The notes under the pieces were generated by a model. The model was not told the origin of the DNA. It ran no database searches and saw only the letters and a program-made list of their open reading frames with translations. Shown piece after piece: positions 38,068 to 47,409 of a stretch of DNA of 64,000 nucleotides. The position numbers and the translations under genes are program-made. Source of the stretch: Modestobacter lapidis (GTDB lineage Bacteria > Actinomycetota > Actinomycetes > Mycobacteriales > Geodermatophilaceae); NCBI GenBank assembly GCA_019779905.1, contig JABAKE010000007.1, positions 158,105-222,104 on the forward strand, written 5' to 3'. The first letter of the stretch is position 1. Each line of letters begins with the position of its first letter.

Positions 38068-39093
38068 GTGACCGCAGCACTGCCGGCGTGGCCTCCGCTC
38101 CGGGTGGCCAGCGTGCCGCCCGGCGGCGCCTACCTGGACGCGATCCTGGCGCCGGACACGGTGCGGGTCGGCCCGGCCACGTCGCCCAGCCCGTGGTGGG
38201 ACCCCGACCACCTGGTCGCCTCCGCCGCCGACGTCGACGTGCTGCACGTCCACTCCGGTTACGAGTCGCTGAGCCGTGCCCAGCTCGAGGCGTGGACGGC
38301 GGCGGTCCGGCGCACCGGACTGCCGCTGGTGGTGACCGTGCACCAGCTGCGGCCCGTCGAGGGCGCATCGCTGGCCCGGCACCGGGCCCAGCTGGCCGCC
38401 CTGCTGGCCACCGCCGAGGTCGTCCTCACGCTCACCCGCGGTGCGGCCGACGAGATCGCCGACCGGTACGGCCGCACCGCGATCGTGGTGGCCCATCCCT
38501 CGCTGGCCGCCCCCACCCCGGGCATCGGCCGCGAGACCCGGCTGGTCGGGCTCTACCTGGGCCGGTTGGGCCCGGGCATCGCCGAGCCCGCCGGGCTGGT
38601 GCGCGGCGCGCTGTCCGGCGCGGTGTCCGGCGGTGGCCGGCTGCGGGTGGACGTGCACCCCGACGTCGACCTGGCCGTCGACCTCCCCGAGCTCGCCGGG
38701 TACGCCGAGGACCAGCAGCTCGAGCTGCGCCGCAGTCATCCGCGCGACCCCGCCGCCTGCGTCCGGAACCTGCAGGAGTTGCACGTCTCGGTGCTGCCGC
38801 ACCGGGCCTGCACCCACTCCAGCTGGGTGGAGATGTGCCGGGACGCCGGCACCCGGGTCGTCGCGCCGCGGGGTGGGTACCTCGCCCAGCAGTGGTCCGA
38901 CGTCGTCGCCTACGACAACGACACCCGGACCGGGCTGGACGCCACGTCGCTGTCCTCGGCGGTGGTGGCCGCCCTCACCCGGCCGGTTCCCGGCCGGGTC
39001 GACCAGGACTGGCGGGCCGAGCAGCGTGCGGCGGTCCGCCGGGTGCACGCCGAGGTCTACGCCCAGGTCGCCGGCGACCGCCTGTCCGCCTGA
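38068..39093 (+). CDS. Glycosyltransferase-like protein (GT-B fold)
   Basis: A 341-residue cytoplasmic protein. DVDVLHVHSGYESLSRAQLE and LPLVVTVHQLRPVEGA resemble the N-terminal domain of GT1/GT4 enzymes. SVLPHRACTHSSWVEMCRDAGTRVVAPRGGYL resembles the donor-binding half. The GTG at 38068 follows AGGAGG with 11 bases between. Donor and acceptor are unknown. It is convergent with the histidine kinase gene. Confidence 0.75.
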   Translation: MTAALPAWPPLRVASVPPGGAYLDAILAPDTVRVGPATSPSPWWDPDHLVASAADVDVLHVHSGYESLSRAQLEAWTAAVRRTGLPLVVTVHQLRPVEGASLARHRAQLAALLATAEVVLTLTRGAADEIADRYGRTAIVVAHPSLAAPTPGIGRETRLVGLYLGRLGPGIAEPAGLVRGALSGAVSGGGRLRVDVHPDVDLAVDLPELAGYAEDQQLELRRSHPRDPAACVRNLQELHVSVLPHRACTHSSWVEMCRDAGTRVVAPRGGYLAQQWSDVVAYDNDTRTGLDATSLSSAVVAALTRPVPGRVDQDWRAEQRAAVRRVHAEVYAQVAGDRLSA

Positions 39094-39108
39094 CCGCCGG
39101 CCGCCGGC

Positions 39109-40629
39109 TCAGTCCTCGCCGGGCGGGTGGGTGGCGTGCGGCAACCGCACGGTGAACATCGTGCCGCCGGGCAGGCCGGCCACGGCGACCGTGCCGCCGT
39201 GCGCGGTGACCACGGCGTGCACGATGGCCAGCCCCAGCCCGGTGCTGCCCGCGGTGCGGGACCGGGAGGAATCGCCCCGGGCGAAGCGCTCGAATACCTG
39301 GCCGCGCAGGTGCGGGGGGATGCCGGGGCCGTCGTCGACCACCTCGATCCGCGCCCAGCCGTCCACGGTGCACAGCCGCGTCGTCGCCGTCGTCCCCGCG
39401 GGCGTGTGGGCCCGCACGTTGGCGAGCAGGTTCGCCACCACCTGGTGCAGCCGCGCCGGATCGCCGGGCACCAGCACCGGGGTGTCGGGCAGCTCCAGCT
39501 GCCAGCGGTGGTCGGGGCCGGCGACGTGGGCGTCGCTGACCGCGTCCACGACCAGCGCGGTCAGGTCGACCTCCTCGGTGGACAGCTCGCGACCGGCGTC
39601 CAGCCGGGCGAGCAGCAGCAGCTCCTCGACCAGCGCGGACATCCGCAGCGCCTCGGACTCCACCCGGCCCACGGCGTGCCCCACCTGGGCGGGCAGCTCC
39701 CCGCCCTGCCGACGCACCAGCTCGGTGTAGCCGCGGATCGACGACAGCGGCGTGCGCAGCTCGTGGCTGGCGTCGGCGACGAACTGGCGGACCTGGGTCT
39801 CCGAGGTCTGCCGAGCGGCCAGCGACTCCTCGACGTGGTCGAGCAGCCGGTTCAGCGCGGTGCCCACCTGGCCCACCTCGGTGCGCGGGTCGGTGTCCTG
39901 CGGAGGTACCCGTTCCACCAGGCGCACCTCCCCGCTGGACAGCGGCAGCTCCGACACCCGGGTGGCGGTGCCGGCCACCCGGGCCAGCGGGCGCAGCGTG
40001 CGGCGGATGACGAGCACCGCGGCGCCGGCGGCGGCCCCCAGCCCGAGCAGACCGACCAGCACCTCGACGGTGACCAGGTTGGCGACCGCGGCGGAGGTGC
40101 TGGTCAGGGGGAGCCCGTTGACCAGCACGTCCCGGTCCGGCTCGGAGACGGCGACGACCCGGTACTCCCCGAGGTCGCCGCCCAGGTCGACCGTGCGCGG
40201 CTCGCCGTCCACCGGGACGCCGGCGAGCTGGGCCTGCTGGGCGCTGCTCAGCGGCGTGACCCCGAAGCGCGGGCCGAGCACCCCCGACTGGACGACGTTC
40301 CCCTCGACCATCCGGACACCCAGCGTCCCCTCGCCCTGGCCGCGGGCGTACAGGAAGACCGGGCCACCGGGGTCGTCCGGGTCGGCTCCGGGGCCGTCGG
40401 CTCGTCGTGGCGGGCCGTCGTAGCCGGGCTGCCGGTCGTAGTTCTTCGAGCGGAAGGTCACGTCCTCCAGCCGGGCGTCGACCTGATCGACCAGCTCGGC
40501 GCGCAGCGCGGCGGTGGAGACGATCCCGACCAGCGCGAGCACGAGGACCAGCGGGACCAGGAAGGCGACCAGCAACCGCGTGCGCAACGGCAGCCGGCGC
40601 GTCGCGCCCCGGATCCGGCGGTCGGTCAC
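39109..40629 (-). CDS. Sensor histidine kinase
   Basis: Two-component sensor of 506 residues. Membrane helices lie near residues 18-42 and 185-210, with an extracytoplasmic domain of about 140 residues between. HAMP is next, then the phospho-acceptor H-box ASHELRTPLSSIRGY near 290. The ATPase domain shows N-box NLLANVRAHTPAG, DDGPGIPP and GSTGLGLAIVHAV. The start is GTG at 40629, 16 bases behind the regulator gene, so the pair is an operon. It resembles TcrY/TrcS-type kinases; the signal is unknown. Confidence 0.93.
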   Translation of the reverse strand: MTDRRIRGATRRLPLRTRLLVAFLVPLVLVLALVGIVSTAALRAELVDQVDARLEDVTFRSKNYDRQPGYDGPPRRADGPGADPDDPGGPVFLYARGQGEGTLGVRMVEGNVVQSGVLGPRFGVTPLSSAQQAQLAGVPVDGEPRTVDLGGDLGEYRVVAVSEPDRDVLVNGLPLTSTSAAVANLVTVEVLVGLLGLGAAAGAAVLVIRRTLRPLARVAGTATRVSELPLSSGEVRLVERVPPQDTDPRTEVGQVGTALNRLLDHVEESLAARQTSETQVRQFVADASHELRTPLSSIRGYTELVRRQGGELPAQVGHAVGRVESEALRMSALVEELLLLARLDAGRELSTEEVDLTALVVDAVSDAHVAGPDHRWQLELPDTPVLVPGDPARLHQVVANLLANVRAHTPAGTTATTRLCTVDGWARIEVVDDGPGIPPHLRGQVFERFARGDSSRSRTAGSTGLGLAIVHAVVTAHGGTVAVAGLPGGTMFTVRLPHATHPPGED

Positions 40630-40645
40630 CGGGAGGGCGGTCTGG

Positions 40646-41386
40646 TCATGCGGCGGGCTTGATCACGTACCCGGCACCCCGCAAGGTGTGGATCATCGGC
40701 GAGCGGCCGGCGTCGATCTTGCGGCGCAGGTAGGAGATGTAGAGCTCGACGATGTTGCCCTGGCCGCCGAAGTCGTACTGCCACACCCGGTCGAGGATCT
40801 GCGCCTTGGACAGCACCCGCTTGGGATTGCGCATGAGGTAGCGCAGCAGCTCGAACTCGGTCGCGGTGAGCCGGATGTCGGTGCCGTCGCGGGTGACCTC
40901 GTGGCTCTCCTCGTCCAGGGTGAGGTCGCCGACCACCAGCAGGCCGTCGTCGGCGACGACGCGGCTGGTGCGCCGGAGTAGCCCGCGCAACCGGGCCGCG
41001 ACCTCCTCCAGGCTGAACGGCTTGGTGACGTAGTCGTCGCCGCCGGCGGTGAGCCCGGCGATCCGGTCGGCGAGGGCGTCCTTGGCGGTCAGGAAGACCA
41101 CCGGCACCAGCGGGGAGTCCGCGCGCAGCCGGCGCAGCACCTCCAGGCCGTCCATGTCCGGGAGCATGACGTCCAGCACCACGGCGTCGGGCCGGAAGTC
41201 GCGGGCCGTGCGGACCGCCTCGGTGCCGTCGGGCGCGGTGCGCACGTCCCAGCCCTCGTAGCGCAGCGCCATCGACAGCAACTCGCAGATCGAGGGCTCG
41301 TCGTCGACGACCAGCACGCGCAGCGCGGTGCCGTCGGGGCGGGTGAGCTGGGCCCGGGATCGGGTCGCCGCGGAAGTCGTGGTCAT
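40646..41386 (-). CDS. OmpR/PhoB-family response regulator
   Basis: A 246-residue regulator paired with the kinase gene at 39109. Receiver: acidic DDEPS near residue 30, phospho-acceptor Asp in VVLDVMLPDMDG near 72, Lys in VTKPFSLEE near 122. The winged helix (LTATEFELLRYLMRNPKRVLSKAQILDRVW, ISYLRRKID, IHTLRGAGYVIKP) is complete. The ATG at 41386 is taken; a longer reading to 41467 adds a sequence without family match. Confidence 0.94.
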   Translation of the reverse strand: MTTTSAATRSRAQLTRPDGTALRVLVVDDEPSICELLSMALRYEGWDVRTAPDGTEAVRTARDFRPDAVVLDVMLPDMDGLEVLRRLRADSPLVPVVFLTAKDALADRIAGLTAGGDDYVTKPFSLEEVAARLRGLLRRTSRVVADDGLLVVGDLTLDEESHEVTRDGTDIRLTATEFELLRYLMRNPKRVLSKAQILDRVWQYDFGGQGNIVELYISYLRRKIDAGRSPMIHTLRGAGYVIKPAA

Positions 41387-41463
41387 GAGGCGACTGTGCG
41401 CGGGTTTCCTGCACGCTCCCTGAGCGTGCCCGGGGAAGTGGCTGTGACGACCGGACCGTCCGC

Positions 41464-42564
41464 TCATGGGCCGGAGATCGCCTCGATCGCCGCTTCCGCC
41501 TGGGCGCGCAGGCCGGCGGAGATCGGTGCCGATCCGGCCACCTCCGCGGCGGCCGCCTGCCCCTCCTCGCTGACCACGTAGCCCAGGAACGCCTTCAGCA
41601 GCTCGGCGACCTGCGGATCCTCCTGCCGCAGGCAGCCGATGTGGTAGCTGATCAGCACGATCGGATAGCGGCCCGACGACCTGGTCTCGCGGTCGATGGC
41701 CACCGCGTGGTCGTGCTCCCCGCGGCCGGGTAGCTGCTCGGCGTCCTCCACGGCCGCGGCCGCCGCCGCGGGGGAGGGGGCCACGAACTCCTCGCCCACC
41801 CGGATCCGGGCCACCCCGAGCTCACCCACCTGGCTCAGGTCGGTGTAGCCGATGGTGCCCTGCCCGCCGGCGACCGCGGCGATGACGCCGGAGTTGCCCT
41901 GGGCCGCCTCGCCGCCCTCGACCGGCCACTCGCCGGCGGGCTCGTACGGCCAGGCCGGCCCGCCGGCCGCCGCCAGGTACTCGGTGAAGTTCTGCGTGGT
42001 GCCGGAGTCGTCGCTGCGGTTGACCGGGGTGATCCGCAGGTCGGGCAGCGGAGTACCGGGGTTGTCCGCGGCGATGGCGGGGTCGTCCCACCGGGTGATC
42101 TGGCCGGCGAAGATGCCGGCCAGCGTGGTGGGGGAGAGGTTCAGCTGGTCGATGCCCTCGAGATTGGTGACGACGGCGATCGGGGAGACGTAGTTCGGCA
42201 GCTCGAACACCCCGGCGTCGCCGCAGCGCGCCTCGGCGGCCCGGAGCTCCTCCTCGTCCAGGGCGGCGTCGGACCCGGCGAAGTCGATGCCGCCGGAGAG
42301 GAACTGCTCACGGCCGCCACCGGAACCGATCGGGTCGTAGCTGACGGTCACCCCGGGCTGGAGCGCGCTGAACCCGGCGGTCCAGCCCTGCATGGCGGCC
42401 TGCTGCGCGCTCGACCCGGCACCCACGAGAGTGCCCTCGAGCTGCTCGCCGCCCGCCGTGCCGGTCCGGCGCTCGTTGGGAGGTACGTACGTCGCGAGGG
42501 CGACGGAGCAGCCGCCGACCACGATCGCGGTGAGGAGGACGCCGATCTTCCTGCCGAGCGTCAC
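41464..42564 (-). CDS. PstS-family phosphate-binding lipoprotein
   Basis: Phosphate ABC transporter substrate-binding protein, 366 residues. The leader ends in VVGGCSVALA, a possible lipobox. Ligand blocks: GAGSSAQQAAMQGW, DPIGSGGGREQFLSG, FAGSDAALDEEE and NRSDDSGTTQNFTEYL. GTG at 42564 is chosen because a longer reading to a TTG at 42603 adds a strongly basic extension before the signal. No pstC, pstA or pstB is beside it, so it is a solitary copy next to a two-component system. Confidence 0.88.
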   Translation of the reverse strand: MTLGRKIGVLLTAIVVGGCSVALATYVPPNERRTGTAGGEQLEGTLVGAGSSAQQAAMQGWTAGFSALQPGVTVSYDPIGSGGGREQFLSGGIDFAGSDAALDEEELRAAEARCGDAGVFELPNYVSPIAVVTNLEGIDQLNLSPTTLAGIFAGQITRWDDPAIAADNPGTPLPDLRITPVNRSDDSGTTQNFTEYLAAAGGPAWPYEPAGEWPVEGGEAAQGNSGVIAAVAGGQGTIGYTDLSQVGELGVARIRVGEEFVAPSPAAAAAAVEDAEQLPGRGEHDHAVAIDRETRSSGRYPIVLISYHIGCLRQEDPQVAELLKAFLGYVVSEEGQAAAAEVAGSAPISAGLRAQAEAAIEAISGP

Positions 42565-42645
42565 GCGAGCCCTCCGCCGTCCGGTCCGCGGCCGGCGCGG
42601 CAACGGACCTCGTCCTGGCGCGAACCGGGGTGGAGAAAGTCTGGG

Positions 42646-42719
42646 TGGGCAGGGGCGGGGTCGAACCGCCGACCTCTCGCTTTTCAGGCGAGCGCTCGTA
42701 CCGACTGAGCTACCTGCCC
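42646..42719 (-). tRNA. tRNA-Phe (GAA)
   Basis: Acceptor GGGCAGG pairs with CCTGCCC; D arm TAGCTCAGTCGGTA; anticodon loop CTGAAAA (GAA); T arm GGCGG-TTCGACC-CCGCC. CCA is not encoded. Confidence 0.95.
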
Positions 42720-42752
42720 CCTCCCGGCACCGACGAATCGGGCACCGGGCGG

Positions 42753-42826
42753 CGACCCTGACGGGACTCGAACCCGCGACCTCCGCCGTGACAGGGCGGC
42801 GCGCTAACCAACTGCGCTACAGGGCC
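42753..42826 (-). tRNA. tRNA-Asp (GTC)
   Basis: Acceptor GGCCCTG with CAGGGTC; D arm TAGCGCAGTTGGTTAGCGC; anticodon loop CTGTCAC (GTC); T arm CGCGGGTTCGAGTCCCG. CCA is not encoded. Confidence 0.95.
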
Positions 42827-42879
42827 TTGCTGTGTCGTGCTGCGTCGTGCTGTGCCGGCTGACCGGCACCGGTGGTGCG

Positions 42880-42952
42880 TGCCCCCAACGGGGTTCGAAC
42901 CCGTGCTACCGCCTTGAAAGGGCAGCGTCCTGGACCACTAGACGATGGGGGC
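42880..42952 (-). tRNA. tRNA-Glu (TTC)
   Basis: Acceptor GCCCCCA with TGGGGGC; D arm TCGTCTAGTGGTCCAGGAC; anticodon loop CTTTCAA (TTC); T arm CACGGGTTCGAACCCCG. First of a Glu-Asp-Phe cluster on the minus strand. Confidence 0.95.
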
Positions 42953-43075
42953 TCGTGCGCCGGAGGCAGGGAGAACGATACATGGCCCCGGTGGCGCCGC
43001 ACGACGCACCCCCCGCCGGGGAGATCCTCGACGTGTCGCCGGGGGCTCCGGCCGGTCGGCTGCGACCCTGTCGGC

Positions 43076-43732
43076 ATGCACAGTCGCCGTCGCCCCGCCG
43101 CTCTGGTCACCGCCACGCTGGTGCTGTCCGCCACCGGTCTGCTGGCCGGGTGCGGCCAGCAGACCGGTACCGACGAGGCCGCCAGCACGGGCAGCGCACC
43201 GGCGACCGTCGTCGAGAGCAGCGACGCCGGCGGCACCAGCGCGCCGGCGGCCGGCACCTCCGGGGCGGAGGCGAGCGGTGGTGGCGGTCAGCCCTTCCCG
43301 GGTGACACCTCGCCCGACACCGCCGAGCCGGTCGACGCCGATGGGCTGACCGTGACCGACGTCCGGATCGGGGCGCACGACGGCTTCGACCGCGTCGTGC
43401 TGGACGTGGGCGGCCAGGGCACTCCCGGCTGGGACGTCCAGTACGTCGACGCGGCCACCTCGCAGGGGCGCGGCGACCCGGTCGACCTGGCCGGCCCGGC
43501 CTACCTGCGGGTGATCCTCACCGGCGTCACGTATCCCTACGAGTCCGGCCTGGAGGAGCGTGCGCGCGGCGCGGTGACCTCGCCGGACACCAACGCCGTC
43601 ACCGGCGCCTGGTACGACGGCACGTTCGAGGGTCAGGCCCTGGTCTACGTCGGGACGTCGGCGGAGCAGCCGTTCCGGGTCTACGCGCTCGACGACCGCA
43701 GTCGGGTGGTCATCGAGGTCGCCACCGGCTGA
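43076..43732 (+). CDS. AMIN-like domain lipoprotein
   Basis: Exported lipoprotein of 218 residues: signal peptide with lipobox GLLAGCGQQ, a long Ser/Ala/Gly linker, then a beta-rich domain (LTVTDVRIGAHDGFDRVVLDVGG, PAYLRVILTGVTYP, RVYALDDRSRVVIEVATG) resembling the AMIN-like domains that bind cell-wall polymers. The ATG at 43076 has GACCCT six bases before it, a weak leaderless -10. It is convergent with the next small lipoprotein gene. Confidence 0.75.
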   Translation: MHSRRRPAALVTATLVLSATGLLAGCGQQTGTDEAASTGSAPATVVESSDAGGTSAPAAGTSGAEASGGGGQPFPGDTSPDTAEPVDADGLTVTDVRIGAHDGFDRVVLDVGGQGTPGWDVQYVDAATSQGRGDPVDLAGPAYLRVILTGVTYPYESGLEERARGAVTSPDTNAVTGAWYDGTFEGQALVYVGTSAEQPFRVYALDDRSRVVIEVATG

Positions 43733-43738
43733 GTGCGG

Positions 43739-44068
43739 TCAGCTGAGTCCGGCGGTCAGTGCCACGGAGTCGTCGGTGACCGTGGTGCAGGTCAGCGACA
43801 GCGGGCCGGCCGAGACGCTCTCGCCCTCGGCGCAGGACACGCTGGCGTTGCCCACCGACAGGGTGGCGCGGCCGTCCTGCACGCCGCCGAAGGCGAGCGA
43901 GGTGCCGAGGATCTCGGCCTCCGCGCCGCTGCCGGTCAGCGTGACCGTGCACTCGTTGTTCGCGCAGCTCACGTTGTCGGAGCTGAAGCTGCAGGCGGCC
44001 AGGGGCAGCACCAGCAGGGCGGCAGCCGTGGCCAGGCCGGCGGAGCGGAGGGTCAGCGGGGAAGCCAT
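43739..44068 (-). CDS. Hypothetical small lipoprotein
   Basis: A 109-residue exported protein: signal peptide with LLVLPLAACSFSS lipobox, then a compact beta-rich domain with four further Cys (NVSCANNECTVTL, SVSCAEGE, SLTCTTV) that could make two disulfides. The ATG at 44068 follows TACCGT by six bases (leaderless). An in-frame upstream start would add MSPYRGD and is rejected. Unknown function. Confidence 0.7.
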   Translation of the reverse strand: MASPLTLRSAGLATAAALLVLPLAACSFSSDNVSCANNECTVTLTGSGAEAEILGTSLAFGGVQDGRATLSVGNASVSCAEGESVSAGPLSLTCTTVTDDSVALTAGLS

Positions 44069-44085
44069 GTCGCCACGGTAGGGGC

Positions 44086-45669
44086 TCAATCGGTGGGCGA
44101 CGGTGAGGGGGACGGGGACGTGCCGTCCACACCCTCGATGTCCACCCCCTCGATCTCCCCGCTGCCGCCGTCCCCGCTGCCGGTGTCCTCGCCACCGCCG
44201 TCCTCGCCACCGCCGTCCTCGCCACCGGTGGGCAGCGGCTGGACGTAGCTGCGCTCGATGGTGACCTCGGACTGGCCGAGCCCGCCCAGGGTGATCTCGT
44301 CGTAGGCGGTGAGCTCGCCGGTGGCGCGGTCGACGTAGAGCAGCGTGGCGGTGAGCGGGGTGGGGTCCTCACCCTGCAGGCCGCGCAGCCCGGCACCCCC
44401 GGTCGAGCCCTGCACCATCAGCCGGGTGCCGTCGTCGAGCACCGAGACGTCGCGGTCGTGGGTGTGCCCGGCCAGCACCAGCGGCACGACGCCGTCCAGC
44501 GGCGGAGCGGCCTTCGGGTCGTGGACCATCGCGATGTCCGGCGGCTCGGGCAGGGCCGCGGCGAGGTCGGCCAGTTCCTCCCCGTTGGCCTCCAGGCTCT
44601 CCGCGGCCTCCGAGGAGTCCTTGTCGGGGGTGAAGCGCGGGTCGGCGGCCCCGGCCACGGTGATCCCGGCGACGGTGACCGAGGAGTCGTCCAGGACCGT
44701 CGTGTTCGGCTGGGCCGCGACCGCGGCGGCGGTGACGGCCGAGTCGTGGTTGCCACGGATGTAGACGTAGGGGACGCCGAGGTCGCCGACGGCGGACAGC
44801 ATCTGGTTCTCCGGCACGCTGCCCCAGTCGGTGATGTCGCCGGTGTCCAGCACCGCGTCGACCGCGAACTGCTCCACGATCTCGGTCATCAGATCGAATC
44901 CTGACGGGGCGAGGTGCAGGTCGGAGACGTGCAGCAAGGTCACGGTGTCCGCCGAGCCGGCCGGCACCGGCAGCGCGGACACCGCCGCGTAGAGGTTGCT
45001 CACGTTGACGACGAGGTCCTCCAGGGAGGCCCGGTAGGCGTCGAAGCGGGCGACGATGTCCTCCGCGCTGCCGATCAGGCTGGTCGCGTTGACCAGCAAC
45101 CCGGTGTAGGTCGGCTGCGAGAGAGCCTCCGGGCGCCAGGTCGCCGCCCCGAGACCGGCGGTGCCGGTGACGAGCGCGGCGGACAGCCCGAGGGCGATCA
45201 GCGGTTCCCGGCGGCGGCGCAGCACCACGAGCGAGGTGAGCGCCGCCCCGCCGAGTGCGGCGGCGCCCGTCGTCCAGGCCAGCCGCTCGACGGCGGCGCG
45301 CAGATCGGCACTGACGGTGTCGACGATGCTGTCCAGCCGGGCGGGGTCGTTGGCGAGGGTCAGTGCCCGCACCTCGTCGACCCGGCGCAGCTGGACGTCC
45401 AGACGCAGCGGGCCGTCGTAGGCGTCGACGGCCAGCGCGCCGAGCGGGGGGATCTCCAGCTGGGCCCCGCCGCCGGTCGGCCGGAACGACACCGTGGCGT
45501 CGAAGGGGCCGATCGGCGCCTCGACGTGCGCGAAGAGCACCACCCCGAGCACCGCACCGGCGGTGGCGACCAGGACCCGGACCACCCAGCGGACCACCCG
45601 GTCGCGGGCGCGTGGGGACAGCTGGAGGTTCGCCCCCACGGTCGGCGCGGACGCCGCTGGCTCGGTCAC
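44086..45669 (-). CDS. Membrane-anchored metallophosphoesterase
   Basis: Calcineurin-like phosphoesterase of 527 residues. An N-terminal helix near residues 27-47 and two more near 135-185 anchor it. The metal motifs lie near 245-345: HVSDLHLAPSG, VLDTGDITDWG, IRGNHD, and AGHTHDRD near 425. The C-terminal tail is low complexity, with three Gly/Glu/Asp repeats (GGEDGGGED) and a Ser-Pro end. GTG at 45669 follows TAGCCT by seven bases. The substrate is unknown. Confidence 0.88.
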   Translation of the reverse strand: MTEPAASAPTVGANLQLSPRARDRVVRWVVRVLVATAGAVLGVVLFAHVEAPIGPFDATVSFRPTGGGAQLEIPPLGALAVDAYDGPLRLDVQLRRVDEVRALTLANDPARLDSIVDTVSADLRAAVERLAWTTGAAALGGAALTSLVVLRRRREPLIALGLSAALVTGTAGLGAATWRPEALSQPTYTGLLVNATSLIGSAEDIVARFDAYRASLEDLVVNVSNLYAAVSALPVPAGSADTVTLLHVSDLHLAPSGFDLMTEIVEQFAVDAVLDTGDITDWGSVPENQMLSAVGDLGVPYVYIRGNHDSAVTAAAVAAQPNTTVLDDSSVTVAGITVAGAADPRFTPDKDSSEAAESLEANGEELADLAAALPEPPDIAMVHDPKAAPPLDGVVPLVLAGHTHDRDVSVLDDGTRLMVQGSTGGAGLRGLQGEDPTPLTATLLYVDRATGELTAYDEITLGGLGQSEVTIERSYVQPLPTGGEDGGGEDGGGEDTGSGDGGSGEIEGVDIEGVDGTSPSPSPSPTD

Positions 45670-45676
45670 GCCGTCG

Positions 45677-45682
45677 AGGCTA
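45677..45682 (-). promoter_or_regulatory. -10 element TAGCCT for the leaderless metallophosphoesterase
   Basis: Minus-strand TAGCCT, seven bases, then GTG at 45669. Confidence 0.5.
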
Positions 45683-45729
45683 GTGAGCGCGGGGGATGCG
45701 CGTCGTCGGATGACGGGCCGCGGGGCTAC

Positions 45730-46275
45730 TCAGTCGTGCTGGGCGGTGCCGGTCGAGAACACCCAGGCACGCAGAGCCACGAACCGCATCGCCCCGATGG
45801 CGCCGGTGACCGCGGTGACCAGGCTGATCTGGGCCAGCGCGTGGACGTCACCGAACAGCGCGTGGAAGCCGGCCAGCGACAGCGAGGTCGCGATCAACCC
45901 GACGGCGGCCAGGCCACCGCCCTCCCACTGCGCGGTGAACCAGGAGACCCGGCCGCCGGCGTGGAAGGTCAGCCGGCGGTGCAGCTCGTTGGCCAGCAGG
46001 GTGGAGAGGACGGCGCCGATCAGGTTGGCGAGCTGGTCGCCGAACCCGTTGGCGGTGATGAAGACCAGGCCGTAGAGCAGTGTCGACAACCCGCCGACGA
46101 CCACGAACCGGGCGAACTGGCCGAACGTGTCGTCGCCCCGCAGGTGGTTGCGGGCGTGGGTGACGGCCTGGGTGACGGTGTCACCCGCCCGGTGCAGGCC
46201 GGTGCCGGCGATCTCCGCCGTCCCGCCCGCCTCGCCGGCCAGATGGCCGCGGCGGAGCAGGGACGGGCAGGTCAC
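45730..46275 (-). CDS. GtrA family membrane protein
   Basis: A 181-residue GtrA/DPMS-type protein with four membrane helices beginning at QFARFVVVGGLSTLLYGLVF; ANELHRRLTFHAGG follows helix 2. GtrA proteins are thought to help flip or transfer lipid-linked sugars. The GTG at 46275 follows AGGAGG by six bases; an in-frame ATG at 46383 would add an unrelated segment. The 224-base gap to the Rieske gene holds nothing else clear. Confidence 0.85.
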   Translation of the reverse strand: MTCPSLLRRGHLAGEAGGTAEIAGTGLHRAGDTVTQAVTHARNHLRGDDTFGQFARFVVVGGLSTLLYGLVFITANGFGDQLANLIGAVLSTLLANELHRRLTFHAGGRVSWFTAQWEGGGLAAVGLIATSLSLAGFHALFGDVHALAQISLVTAVTGAIGAMRFVALRAWVFSTGTAQHD

Positions 46276-46499
46276 CGGGGGCCTCCTGACGGGCGCGTGG
46301 ACGTTTCTCGGACAGCAGGGAGCGAACCGGCCGTCGACCGGGGGAACCAGTGTCGCCCCTGGGTATTCCCTGTGTCCCCCCATTTCGGCCCGTGTCTCGT
46401 ATCACGATCCATCCGCGGGCCCGAGGCCGCCGTGCCCCGGCCGGCAACCACCGGCAACCGGCGGGTTCCGCCCCGTCCTCCCCGGGTAGGGCAACGCGC

Positions 46500-47387
46500 A
46501 TGAGCCTGCTGGGTGTGCTGGACCGCATCGCCGACCTGCCGACCTTCGACAAGGCCATCGAGCCGGCCCGCAAGGCGGTCAACTCGCTGCTCCGCCCCCA
46601 GGTGATCCGGGACGCGCTGCACGGCACCTGGATCGGGCACCCGCTGCACCCGGTGCTGGCCCAGGTGCCGGTGGGCACCTGGGTGTCGGCCGGCGTGCTC
46701 GACCTCATCCCGGCCACCCGGCCCGCCGCCACGGTGCTCATCGGCACCGGCGTGGCGGCCGCCGTCCCCACCGCGATGGCCGGCGCCGCCGACTGGTCGG
46801 AGCAGGAGATCGGGGTCAAGCGGCTGGGCGTGGTACACGCCGTCGCCAACAGCGTGGCCCTGGGCCTCTACGTCGGCTCGCTGGTGGCCCGCGCCAAGGG
46901 CGCCGGGACGCTCGGGCGGGTGCTCTCCTACACCGGCCTCGGCCTGGCCGGCGGGTCGGCGGCGATCGGCGGGCACATGTCCTACGCCCAGTCGTCAGGC
47001 GCCTCGCACGCGGCGACGACGGCCCGCACGCTCACGCACGAGTGGATCGACCTGGGGCCGCTCGACGACCTGGCCGAGGGCCGGCCGACGCTGCGCACCG
47101 GGGAGGGGCAGGGCGCGCCGGTGCCGCTGGCCGTCGTGCGGCGCGGCTCGCACGTCGACGCCTTCGTCGGCGCCTGCTCCCACCTGGGCGGGCCGCTGGC
47201 CGAGGGGGCGGTGGAGGACGTCCGCGGGCACGAGTGCCTGGTCTGCCCGTGGCACGGCTCGGCGTTCGACCTGTCGAACGGGGAGCCGCGGCGCGGCCCG
47301 GCGGCCAACCCGCAGGAGAAGCTCGAGGTCCGCTACGAGGGTGGCCGGGTCCTCGCCCGGCTGGCGGGGCGCCACCTGGAGGGCTGA
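46500..47387 (+). CDS. DUF2231-Rieske fusion protein
   Basis: A 295-residue protein. Residues about 30-165 form a DUF2231-like membrane domain of four helices (WIGHPLHPVLAQVPVGTW). Residues about 190-290 form a Rieske [2Fe-2S] domain with ligands in CSHLGG and CPWHGS. It is probably a membrane redox carrier, but the partner is unknown. The ATG at 46500 gives MSLLGVLDR; TAGGGC lies seven bases before it. Confidence 0.88.
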   Translation: MSLLGVLDRIADLPTFDKAIEPARKAVNSLLRPQVIRDALHGTWIGHPLHPVLAQVPVGTWVSAGVLDLIPATRPAATVLIGTGVAAAVPTAMAGAADWSEQEIGVKRLGVVHAVANSVALGLYVGSLVARAKGAGTLGRVLSYTGLGLAGGSAAIGGHMSYAQSSGASHAATTARTLTHEWIDLGPLDDLAEGRPTLRTGEGQGAPVPLAVVRRGSHVDAFVGACSHLGGPLAEGAVEDVRGHECLVCPWHGSAFDLSNGEPRRGPAANPQEKLEVRYEGGRVLARLAGRHLEG

Positions 47388-47409
47388 CCCCGCCCTACGC
47401 TGCGTCCCC

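Noticed and set aside
46350..46499. Longer start for the Rieske protein
   Set aside because: The extra 50 residues are Arg/Pro-rich without family match, and MSLLGVLDR at 46500 begins the DUF2231 domain as expected.
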